Source of the DNA: Theristus sp. LFF4_11
Taxonomy: Eukaryota; Nematoda; Chromadorea; Monhysterida; Xyalidae
Direction: 5' to 3'
Assembly: GCA_030248135.1 (NCBI GenBank)
Contig: JASANC010004233.1
Coordinates: forward strand, 1-23,633
DNA: 23,633 nt
Below are positions 9,899-20,300 of the stretch, one piece after another; the stretch's first letter is position 1; each line of letters opens with the position of its first letter. Made by a program: the position numbers and the translations under genes. The notes under the pieces were generated by a model. That model was not told the origin of the DNA and did not search any database. It was given only the letters and a program-made list of their open reading frames with translations.

Positions 9899-10451
9899 GT
9901 ACTGTATGATAATTTTAAAAAAAGGTGTGGACAAGACGGCGGACGCAATTATGAATGAACGCATCAAACTCTTATGCAACGATTTTGAGCTAGTTCCTGA
10001 CGAGAAAAAAGACGCCGTTTATGGAGGCGCGTCGCATTCGGCGGAATGGAGAAACCGCTGTCGCGCGCATGCAAAGTGAAATTCGGTATACCGCAGATTG
10101 ATATTAGGCAAACTACAGTGTATTGTCTTTCTTTCGTTTTTGCGACACAAATGCGTTTGCTTTCTGCACGCAGGTAGAATTTCGCACCTGACGGGGCATT
10201 TCAAAATCGAACCGACCCGTGTGACCTGTGTAACGTGTTACTAAGAGAAGAGTTTAAAATTTTTTGTTTTAATTTTTTTTTCAAAGTTAAATTTTGATTG
10301 ACCAGGAATCGGTTTTAGTTTTTTAAAAACCAAAACTTTCAAAAGTTTTTAAAATGTTTTAAACTATAAAAATCAGTCAAAACTTTTCTTTGAACTTTTT
10401 TTTGAAAGAACATGCATTTGAGACACTTTCCGCAGAAATTCATGTGCTGTG
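9899..10451. other. Unit spacer (unit 2); no gene seen
   Basis: Continues the 3' flank of unit 1 (equivalent to about 160-702). AT-rich, with no coding support. Confidence 0.6.
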
Positions 10452-10672
10452 TATTATCTTTTCGTGTGAAGGAGGCGGAGTAATGTTGAATGATGTGTGG
10501 AAAAGACGCACAGCTGAAAAAATGTTTCGCGCCAGAGCGCAGAACGAATATGAATTGAAATAAATTTTGTTTAGTGAGAAAAGGTTCTGACTAGTTTTTT
10601 ATCAATTTTTTGCACAATTATGTCGTCAGAATACGTTAAGTTTTGCTGATTTCAAATTGCCGCGCAGCCATG
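10452..10672 (-). mobile_element. MITE-like copy, inverted and truncated (unit 2)
   Basis: The same element copy as 703-927, inherited through unit duplication. It faces the dimeric insert at 12354-12845 in the opposite orientation, so each unit of this type has a potential 2-kb inverted pair. Confidence 0.6.
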
Positions 10673-12353
10673 ATTTTGCTCAAGTGTGTGTCGATTTTTG
10701 ATCCCAGTGGGCGACTTTTCCACAAGAAAATTACAAAGACAAAACAATAAAACCAAAAGAGAAAATATGATGCTGCAACACTTATTGAATCGAAAGAAAA
10801 AGCAAACAAAGCGGAAAACTTGCAAAAGGATATCGAATGTGTCAGCGATTGTATACCCGGGATGAATAATTTCGAAAATTGAGTTCACGTAATTGGAACT
10901 TTCAAACGATTTTTTATACACACAATCAATGCCAAACATTTCTCAATCAATGTTACAATCTTCAGACCAAAGCATTAATTAAAAAGCAGACTCGAGAACA
11001 AGCCGTTTAGCCCATTTGTAGTTTTTTTGGCAAAAACCCTGTAATGTTGCAGTGCAGGTACACAAGCGCCAATTTCCAACAGTCCATTTTTTCTGATGTA
11101 TCCGAAGAAACCATTGCATGCAGAAAAATAATGCGCGTGCAGATACACATGTAGATGCACTTGTTTGTGCACTAATTCATGCAGATGCACAAACCCGTGC
11201 ACTGATCTATTCAGATTACTCTTCAGAAGATTTCAGAAGCAAAAAAACGGCTGCATCTGAATTGTTGTATCCATAAGAAATAAGGCCTGTTACAGATTTT
11301 GTTCGGCGGGTTTTCAAAACTTTAATTTACAAAAACTTGGGAAGTTCACAGAGGTTCGGTTTGCGTGTGACCTTGTCATTTTCAATTGCGTGGCTTTTCC
11401 AGCGCCGCGCCGTGCGTGCAAACTGCAAGCCATTCAACATTTTGGTTAGCTTTTGTGAAAGAGGTCGGGTTGGTCTTTGGGCATGTTTGGAGTTTTCGTT
11501 TGATTGCAATGTTAAGTGATACCGTGCAGTTCACAGTTGTTTTTGGACATTTGGGAGGGTTTTTTGATACGATTTTAATCGATTAAAATCTGGTTGTACC
11601 ATCAGTTGCTTTTCGTATCGTGTGGTAAACGTGTGATTTCCGGTATTTCTTAAGTCACTTTTGCGAAAGGACAAGTCAAGTCACTGGTGTGCAAAAACAA
11701 CATCGACGATGCTTGCGGGCTACATTATTCACCCGAAATAAGCTTCAGAGCGTTGTGAATTACAGTTGGTTTGGTTGGTCGACAGTCATTGTCCACTAAA
11801 TCCTTTGTTCTTCAGAAAGCCTCCTCGTGATACTAAGCCAAGCCTATTCCTAACGTATTCCTTACATGACTATAATCTGGTGAAAATGTGAAACATCTGT
11901 AAATTGTGGCTCCTTCTTTCAATAGGGTGAATTATGCAGCTTTTGACGATCGAGGACAAACATTTTAAAAAATAACGCCCGAAGGATTGGTTGCTTTGAA
12001 TCTAAAACATTCTTCCGCTGTGTGTGACCTGAAAGACGGAGTTTTTATTGATAGCGATAAAGCACTTTTATTTGAAGTCTCGATCCACACCACACAAGCT
12101 AAATAATCAAAAAATTCATGTTTACCTACCCTGTAAATTACGAAACGTGGTTACGATTATGAGTAAGCGAGAGATTAATCGAAATCCACACGAATGCAAA
12201 AATTAACAAATATGGGTGTAACATAGTATTGACATCGAATTTGTAAGTGAAAATGTCTGCCCCGACAAATATAGTATGTTCAATATGAGCCCAAATCAAA
12301 CGGCCGCGCGCAAACAAGCACTGTGCAAGAATTCAGGGGTAATTCACCCACTA
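10673..12353. other. Conserved unit spacer (unit 2); no gene seen
   Basis: Matches units 1 and 3. It includes the uninterrupted AAGCCAAGC site (about 11834-11842) that is occupied in unit 1. Minus-strand frames here (10652-10939, 10975-11202) overlap segments similar to unit 3 but differ by frame-breaking indels, so they are not called. Confidence 0.6.
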
Positions 12354-12845
12354 TATTATCTTTCTTATTAAACGTGACCCAATATGCGTTTGCACGCACA
12401 GATAGAGAAAATGTTTCATGGCTGCGCGGCAATTTGAAATCAGCAAAACTTTACCTGTTTTGACGGCAGATTTGTGCAAGATATCTAGAAAAAAAAACAA
12501 TCAATTTTTTTCTCACAAAGTAAATTTATTTTATTTCATATATACTCACAAATAAAAAGATAATATTATCTTTTTTATTAAACGTGACTCAATATGCGTC
12601 TGCACGCATAGATAGAGAAAATGTTTCATGGCTGCGCGGCAATTTAAAATCAGCAAAACTTAACGTATTCTGACGACAATTTGTACAAGAAATTGAGAAA
12701 AAAAACAGTCAGAATCTTTTCTCACCAAACAAATTTTTTTTTAATTCATATTCGTTCTGCGTTCTGGCGGAAAACTGTTTCAGCTGTGGGGCTTTTCCAC
12801 ACATCATTCAACATTACTCCGCCTCCTTCGCACGAAAAGATAATA
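12354..12845. mobile_element. Dimeric MITE-like insert (unit 2)
   Basis: Two head-to-tail copies, about 12354-12562 and 12563-12845. Each opens with TTATCTTT and closes with AAAGATAATA, so the ends are inverted, and the two share AAACGTGACYCAATATGCG near the start and TTTCATGGCTGCGCGGCAAT further in. The second copy is longer at its 3' side. Unit 1 lacks the insert: there GGGGTAATT runs almost straight into GTTCATGAGGTAACGG. Confidence 0.65.
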
Positions 12846-13198
12846 CCAGGGTTTGTTTCGTTCATGCGGTAACGGTTTGGTCCACCCACTACATTGCTTA
12901 CAGAAAATCATATTCCACCCACATCCGTCTGTCATCAAATATGTTCAAATCATTTTTGTTTCGCGGTCGTTTTTCTCTGTTCCGTAGCTAAAAATAGCAC
13001 ACAAAAAGCTTTAACCCACGTTCAACCTGTGCGTCAACAAAGTAGTTAGAGATCTGCACAAGCTCATCTTCAGTCGACCGCCATTGTCTCGCATTCGCAA
13101 AAATTGCACATCCACAGCTACAAAGCTTGAACTTGCTAGTCAAACCAAAAGAAGTGGCCTGAAAAAACCAAACAGAAAAAAGTTCAAGCGCAACAAAC
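12846..13198 (+). promoter_or_regulatory. Upstream region of P2
   Basis: Contains CTAAAAATAG at 12988-12997, an exact match to the MEF2 consensus CTA(A/T)4TAG, and a TCAGTC initiator-like motif (A at 13072) 127 bp before the ATG. No TATA box sits at the expected spacing. The motif matches are short and could be chance. Confidence 0.35.
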
Positions 13199-13722
13199 AT
13201 GAACATTGTCGGAACTGCGTTGTTCATTTTGGTGTCTGCAGCGGTGGTTATGACATGTCCACTACCGCACAATGAAGATGGTACGGTAAAAAAAATACCA
13301 GCAAACAAGTTTTCAAAAACTCTTTCTTCAAACAACAGTGGTAACCTCTTTTTAGGATTTGCCAATGATTACCTGCCAATTGGTAAGTAAGAAAGTTTTA
13401 TCATAGCATATCATTTGTTCATTTTGTTGACCTGTATTTCTCAATGTTTATTTCAGACACAAACGCGACTGTTGGGGAACTGCAACAAATACTGAAACTC
13501 CGTAATTGTCAGTTGTTGGTGCGAGTTCCGTCAGAAACACGTGATGAATTTCTACAATCTTTTCCAAATACCACCGCCATTTCTATTTCAATATCTAAAT
13601 GTGAAAAGAGGGCCGAAGCGGGCGAGTTCCCTCGTCTGCCGATGTTTGGTAACAATGTTTTCTTCAACGATTTGGCTTTTGCGCTTGCTTTTAAACACCG
13701 TCTACACACCCAGAATTTTTGA
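13199..13722 (+). CDS. P2: small secreted protein of tandem family (3 exons, 124 aa)
   Basis: Exons 13199-13280, 13356-13382 and 13457-13722, with introns of 75 and 74 bp, both phase 1. The signal peptide is followed by Cys in MTCPLPHNEDG. Exon 3 encodes TNATV, a conserved NCQ cysteine, VRVPSETRDEF, an NTT sequon, KCEKRAEAGEF and RLPMFGNNVFFNDLAF. Two oddities set it apart. First, a G is missing after 13680 relative to P1 and P3, which shifts the end of the frame, replaces the usual GACF with ALAFKHRLHTQNF, and removes the last cysteine. Second, intron 1 has eight As where the others have seven. It is 75 bp, free of stops and divisible by three, so retention would simply add 25 residues. Function unknown. 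Confidence 0.75.
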
Positions 13723-13955
13723 TTGAAAACTCAGCCATAAACTTTTTTCTGGAGACATTTCCAATTTTTAAAAAATCGCCCGCCGGGGTTTGCCCTTGCT
13801 CTTCCTCCAAAACACCCTCAACATTAGAGTTTTGTTAGATACCCGGGTGGGTGGCTGGGCCACAAAAAAAATCTGTCTGTATATATGTTGATAAATATTT
13901 TGAAAACAGGGGGGGACGACGGCGGGGGCGCGATTTTTGAAACCCACAACCACTA
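13723..13955. other. 3' flank of P2, degraded or misread from 13768
   Basis: Up to about 13767 this matches the other flanks. From there to about 13945 the order of landmarks is kept (AACACCCTCAACATTAGA, GATACC, CCACA...AAAAATCTGT, GACGGCGG), but many bases have become G or C, in contrast with the clean identity on both sides. No gene seen. Confidence 0.5.
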
Positions 13956-14114
13956 CCTTTCCCCCTTACCCCCCACCCAATAAACCCCCCCCCCAAAAAC
14001 CCCCCCCCCCCGGTTCCCACCCCCCCCCAAACCCCGGGGGTGGGTTACCTAACAAAATGAGGGGGTTGGGGGTGAGCGCGCGATGTAAAGTTATCAAGGA
14101 GGGGGGGGTCCCCG

Positions 14115-14145
<31 letters not shown>

Positions 14146-14182
14146 AATAAACCCCCATGGGGGTTTATTAGAGGTAATACGG
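13956..14182. mobile_element. Second poly-C-rich element, opposite orientation
   Basis: The right end is GGTAATACGG followed by TA, the reverse complement of the left end of the element at 6958. The interior is again long C and G runs, including an unbroken C tract of about 32 bases near 14115-14143. The left end is not clear. Unit 2 lacks the insert between CATCAAACTCTTA and TGCAACG. A proline-rich frame here (13937-14311) is simply translated poly-C. Confidence 0.55.
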
Positions 14183-14184
14183 TA

Positions 14185-16501
14185 TGCAACGATTTTGAGT
14201 CAGTTCCTGACGAGAAAAAAGACGCCGTTTATGGAGGAGCGTCGAAATCGGCGGGATGGAGAAACAGCTGTCGCGCGCCTGCAAAGTGAAATTCGGTATA
14301 TCGCAGTTTGATATTAGGCAAACTACAGTCGAACTGTATTATCTTTCTTTTGTTTTTGCGACACAAATGCGTTTGCTTTTGCACGTAATTAGGTGTGACA
14401 AAATTTCAAAATCAAACCAACCCGTGTGACCTGTTGAACGTGTTACTCAGAGCAGAGTTTAAAAATTTTTGTTTCAATATACAATGTAACTAAAAAAATC
14501 AATCAAAACTGTTCTTTCTTTTAAAAGAAAATGCACATGATACACTTTCCGCAGAAAGTCATGCACGATATGTCAAAAGTTTATTTCAACACTCAAAAAA
14601 TGAGACGCACAGCAAACAATTTCAAGTCAAAGTTAAAAGTCAAATAAATTCACGCTTTTTTGTGTAAAGCCGACCAGAACTCCTGCAAATCCAAAAGCCT
14701 GCTAAATTTATTTATCAAAAATAGCAGAAATTATTTGTTCTCACTTGGTTTAACCTATTCCGAGCTTGTAAAAGACTAGAATTGTATCAAATGACAGAAG
14801 TTTCGCAAAAAAGCAAAAGCTTCTGTTTTTTTTTTCTGCTCATGTGTGTGTCGATTTTTGATCCCAGTGGGCGACTTTTCTACAAGAAAATTACAAATAC
14901 AAAATGATGCAACCAAAAAATGATGCTGCACTGCAACACTTATTGAATCGAAAGAAAAAGCAAACAAAACGGAAAACTCGCAAACGAACATCAAATGTGT
15001 CAGCGATTGTATACCCGGAATGAATTTTAAAGTTTGAGTTCACGTAATTGGAACTTTCAAACGACTTTTATACACATAATCAATGCCAAACATTTCTCAA
15101 TCAATGTTACAATTTTCAGACCAAAGCACTAATTAAAAAGCAGACTCGAGAACAAGCCGTTCAGCCCATTTGTAGTTTTTTGCAAAAACCCTGTAATGTT
15201 GCAGTGCAGGTGCACCAGTGCCAATTTTGCAGCAGTCCATTTTTTTATCTATCCGAGGAAACCACCGGAATGCAGAAAAATAATGCGCGTGCAAATACAC
15301 ATGTAGATGCACATGTTTGTGCACTAATTGATGCAGATGCACAAACCCGTGCACTGATCTATTCAGATTACTCTTCAGAAGATTTCAGAAGCAAAAAACG
15401 GCTGCATCTGAATTGTTGTATCCATAAGAAATAAGGCCTGTTACAGATTTTGTTCGGCGGGTTTTCAAAACTTTAATTTACAAAAACTTGGGAAGTTCAC
15501 AATATTTTAAACTCATTCAGAGGTTCGGTTTGCGTGTGACCTTGTCATTCCGTACGTGCAAACTGCAAGCCATTCAACATTTTGGTTAGCTTTTGTGAAT
15601 TTAAAGAGTTCGGGTTGGTCTTTGGGCATGTTTGGAGTTTTCGTTTGATTGCAATGTTAAGTGATACCGTGCAGTTCACAGTTGTTTTTGGACATTTGGG
15701 AGGGTTTTTTGATACGATTTTAATCGATTAAAATCTGGTTGTACCATCAGTTGCTTTTCGTATCGTGTGGTAAACGTGTGATTTCCGGTATTTCTTAAGT
15801 CACTTTTGCGAAAGGACAAGTCAAGTCACTGGTGTGCAAAAACAACATCGACGATGCTTGCGGGCTACATTATTCACCCGAAATGAGCTTCAGAGCGTTG
15901 TGAATTACAGTTGGTTTGGTTGGTCGACAGTCATTGTCCACTAAATCCTTTGTTCTTCAGAAAGCCTCCTCGTGATACTAAGCCAAGCCTATTCCTAACG
16001 TATTCCTTACATGTGTATAATCTGGTGAAAATGTGAAACATCTGTTAATGGTGGCTCCTTCTTTCAATGGGGTGAATTATGCAGCTTTTGACGATCGAGG
16101 ACAAACATTTTGAAAAATAACGCCCGAAGGGTTGGTTGCTTTGAATCTAAAACATTCTTCCGCTGTGTGTGACCTGAAAGACGGAGTTTTTATTGATAGC
16201 GATAAAGTACTTTTATTTTTCCAGAGAACTTTTATTTGAAGTCTCGATACACACCACACAAGCTAAATAATCAAAAAATTCATGTTTAACTGTAAATTAC
16301 GAAACGTGGTTACAATTATGAGTAAGCGAGAGATTAATCGAAATCCACACGAATGCAAAAATTAACAAATATGGGTGTAACATCGAATTTGTAAGTGAAA
16401 ATGTCTGCCCCGACAAATATAGTATGTTCAATATGAGCCCAAATCAAACGGCCGCGCGCAAACAAGCACTGTGCAAGAATTCAGGGGTAATTCACCCACT
16501 A
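14185..16501. other. Conserved unit spacer (unit 3); no gene supported
   Basis: Matches units 1 and 2 except for a divergent stretch at 14450-14830. A 128-codon frame (15048-15434) is the longest in the spacer. The same DNA in units 1 and 2 is interrupted by stops or indels, and the translation is rich in biased residues, so it is not called as a gene. An empty site for the unit 1 Foldback insertion lies at about 15980-15988. Confidence 0.55.
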
Positions 16502-16991
16502 TATTATCTTTCTTATTAAACGTGACCCAATATGCGTTTGCACGCACAGATAGAGAAAATGTTTCATGGCTGCGCGGCAATTTGAAATCAGCAAAACTTT
16601 ACCTGTTTTGACGGCAGATTTGTGCAAGATACTTAGAAAAAAAAGAATCAGATTTTTTCTCACAAAGTAAATTTATTTTATTTCATATATACTCACAAAT
16701 AAAAAGATAATATTATCTTTCTTATTAAACGTGACTCAATATGCGTTTGCACGCGTAGATGGAGAAAATGTTTCATGGCTGCGCGGCAATTTAAAATCAG
16801 CAAAACTTAACGTATTCTGACGACAATTTGTACAAGAAATTGAGAAAAAAACAGTCAGAACCTTTTCTCACCAAACAAAATTTATATTAATTCATATTCG
16901 TTCTGCGTTCTGGCGCAAAACTGTTTCAGCTGTGGGGCTTTTCCACACATCATTCAACATTACTCCGCCTCCTTCGCACGAAAAGATAATA
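16502..16991. mobile_element. Dimeric MITE-like insert (unit 3)
   Basis: Same insertion as 12354-12845, with the internal AAAAGATAATATTATCTTT junction at about 16703-16720. Sharing of site and dimer structure shows units 2 and 3 descend from one copy that already had it. Confidence 0.65.
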
Positions 16992-17334
16992 CCAGGGTTT
17001 GTTTTGATCATGCGGTAACGGTTTGGTTGCTTACAGAAAATCATATTCCACCCACATCCGTCTGTCATCAAATATGTTCAAATCATTTTTGTTTCGCGGT
17101 CGTTTTTCTCTGTTCCGTAGCTAAAAATAGCACACAAAAAGCTTTAACCCACGTTCAACCTGTGCGTCAACAAAGTAGTTAGAGATCTGCACAAGCTCAT
17201 CTTCAGTCGACCGTCATTGTCTCGCATTCGCTAAAATCTGCACATCCACAGCCACAAAGCTGGAACTTGCCAGTCAAACCAAAAAAAGTGGTCTGAAAAA
17301 AAATCAAACAGAAAAAAGTTCAAGCACAACAACA
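16992..17334 (+). promoter_or_regulatory. Upstream region of P3
   Basis: MEF2-like CTAAAAATAG at 17121-17130 and a TCAGTC initiator-like motif (A at 17205) 130 bp before the ATG. A small deletion near 17028 removes the TCCACCCACTACAT segment present in units 1 and 2. Confidence 0.35.
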
Positions 17335-20300
17335 ATGAACATTGTCGGAACTGCGCTGTTCATTTTGGTGTCTGCAGCGGTGGTTATGACATGTCCACTA
17401 CCGCACAATGAAGATGGTACGGTAAAAAAATACCAGCAAACAAGTTTTCAAAAACTCTTTCTTCAAACAACAGTGGTAAACTCTTTTTAGGATTTGCCAA
17501 TGATTACGTGCCACTTGGGGGTAAGTAAGAAAGTTTTATCATATCATATCATTTGTTTAAATCAATGCTCTTAAATGCTCTCAAATGCAAATTTACTGCA
17601 ACATTTGACTGTTTCAAATGTCCAAAAAAAACATTTGATCCGATTAAAAGCGTCGAACATCGTGAATTGGTTCGTTGACATTTGAAATGTCTCAAATGTA
17701 GTTTAAATGGTCAGAACGCGCAATTGCATTTTATATGTGCATATAACCGGTTTTTAATGCGGGAAAATCATGCGGATGCGCGAGCGAGCGAAGCGAGCGG
17801 ACAGCGCATCACGCATTATATGGCTGGACATGGACCTGCGCGAGTTTTCAAAATTTACGCGTTGTCCTACAGCAACGAACATACATGCTGGAAACTTGTT
17901 ACTGTGCACACGAAGAGACCTGCAGTGGTTGCTAACTGTGCCGAAGAGAAAATTCCATCAGACTTCTTTACGTCCGTTGTAGACACGAAAAACCTATTCT
18001 GAAATCTTGGTTACTTATTCTTGTTTCTCCTTTTTTTTCAGCTATATCATCAAGATGTGTTCGCACTTTCAATTTTTAACTGGGGCATTTTCATAGCCGA
18101 ACAAAAATGTTTCCTGGGGTAATTTCATCCGGAGATTTTGCAAATTGGGTTAATTTTTTACCCAGACCTTGTTTTTGGGTAAAAAATTGGGCATTTTTAA
18201 AAGTTCGCAGGGTTTTCACCAGTTTTAAGTGTTCGCCCTTTCCATTTTTGTCTACAGTGGTTTCATAACCGAATAAAATACTTTCCTAGGGTAATTTCAT
18301 CCGTAGATTTTGAAAATCCGATTACTTTTTTGCCCCGACCTTTCTTTTGGGTAAAAAACTGGCATTTTCAAAAGTTCGGAGGTTTTGACCTAGTTTCAAA
18401 TGTCGCCCTTTCATTTTTTGTCTGAAATTGTTTCATAACCGAACAAAAAAGTTTCCTGGGGTAATTTCAGCTGTAGATTTTAAAAATCCGGTTACTTTTT
18501 TGCCCCGACCCTTTTGGGGTTAAAAATTGGGCAATTTTTGTCTAAAGGTGTTTCGTAATCGAACAAAATGGTTTTCTTGGGTATTTTAATCCGTAGATTT
18601 TAAAAATCCAATTACTTTTTTTGCCCCGACCTTTTTTGGGTAAAAAATTGGGCATTTTTAAAAGTTCGGGGGTTTTGACCTAGTTTCAAATGTCGCCCTT
18701 TCAATTTTTGTCTGAAATTGTTTCATAACCGAACAAAAAAGTTTCCTGGGGTAATTTCAGCTGTGGATATTGAAAATCGGGTTACTTTTTTGCCCCGACC
18801 TTTTTTGGGTAAAAAATTGGGCAATTTTTGTCTAAAGTTGTTTTACAACTGAACAAAACAGTTTCCTGGGTAATTTCATCCGTAGATTTTAAAAATCCAA
18901 TTATTTTTTTGCCCCGACCTTTTTTGGGTAAAAAATTGGGCATTTTCAAAAGTTCGGAGGTTTTGACCTAGTTTCAAATGTCGCCCTTTCAATTTTTGTC
19001 TGAAATTGTTTCATAACCGAACAAAAAAGTTTCCTGGGGTAATTTCAGCTGTAGATATTGAAAATCCGGTTACTTTTTTGCCCCGACCCTTTTTGGGTTA
19101 AAAATTGGGCAATTTTTGTCTAAAGTTTTTTCATAATCGAACAAAATGGTTTTCTTGGGTAATTTCATCCCTAGATTTTGAAAATCCAATTACTTTTTTG
19201 CCCCGACCTTTTTTGGGTAGAAAATTGGGCATTTTCAAAAGTTCGGAGGTTTTGACCTAGTTTCAATTGTCGCCCTTTCAAATTTTGTCTGAAATTGTTT
19301 CATAACCGAACAAAAAAGTTTCCTGGGGTAATTTCAGCTGTAGATTTTGAAAATCCGGTTACTTTTTTGCCCCGACCCTTTTTGGGTAAAAAATTGGGCA
19401 TAACCGAACAAAAAAGTTTCCTGGGGTAATTTCAGCTGTAGATATTGAAAATCGGGTTACTTTTTTGCCCCGACCTTTTTTGGGTTAAAAATATTTGGGC
19501 AGTTTTTGTCTAAAGCTGTTTTACAACCAAACAAAACAGTTTCCTGGATAATTTCATCCGTAGATTTTAAAAATCCAATTACTTTTTTGCCCCGATGTTT
19601 TTTGGGTTAAAAATTGGGCATTTTCAAAAGTTCGGAGGTTTTGACCTAGTTTCAAATGTCGCCCTTTCAATTTTTGTCTGAAATTGTTTCATAACCGAAC
19701 AAAAAAGTTTCCTGGGGTAATTTCAGCTGTAGATTTTAAAAATCCAATTACTTTTTTGCTTCGACCCTTTTTAGGTTAAAAATTAGGCATAACCGAACAA
19801 ATAAGTTTCCTGGGGTAATTTCAGCTGTAGATATTGAAAATCCGGTTACTTTTTTGCCCCGATCTTTTTTGGGTTAAAAATTGGGCAATTTTTTTCTAAA
19901 GTTGTTTCAGAACCGAACAAAAAAGTTTCCTGGGGTAATTTCAGCTGTAGATTTTGAAAATCCGGTTACTTTTTTGCCCCGACCCTTTTTTGGTTAAAAA
20001 TTACGCATAACCGAACAAAAAAAGTTTTCTGGGGTAATTTCAGCTGTAGATATTGAAAATCCGGTTACTTTTTTTTTTGCCCGACCTTTTTGGGTTAAAA
20101 ATTGGGCAATTTTTGTCTAAAGTTGTTTCATAACCGAACAAAATGGTTTCCTATGGTAGTTTCATCCGTAGATTTTAAAAATCCAATTACTTTTTTGCTC
20201 CGACCTTTTTTGGGCAAAAAATCGCGCATTTTCAAAAGTTTGCAGGTTTTGACCTGGTTACAAACGTCGCCCTTTCAATTTTTGTCTGAAATTGTTTCAT

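Larger units (their letters stand above)
8405..13762 (+). repeat. Tandem duplication unit 2
   Basis: About 5.36 kb, running from the 3' flank of P1 to the 3' flank of P2. Unlike unit 1 it lacks the Foldback-like and poly-C insertions, so it supplies the empty sites that define those insertions. It has its own 1.3-kb long-inverted-repeat element (8577-9898) and a dimeric MITE-like insert (12354-12845). Confidence 0.85.

Noticed and set aside
10652..10939. Minus-strand frame containing NFLVEKSPTGIKNRHT, also seen at 14776-14994
   Set aside because: The similarity is explained by unit duplication. Unit 1 has a stop in the same stretch and the rest of the frames do not agree.
13199..13390. Uninterrupted 63-codon frame from the P2 start through the A-rich tract as a single-exon protein
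   Set aside because: It ends at the second intron's donor and works only in P2. The three-exon model explains all copies and gives intron sizes that agree with each other.
13937..14311. Proline-rich 124-codon frame
   Set aside because: It is the translation of long C runs in a repeat element, not a gene.
15048..15434. 128-codon open frame in the unit 3 spacer
   Set aside because: Equivalent DNA in units 1 and 2 carries frame-breaking indels and stops, and the translation shows no recognisable domain.
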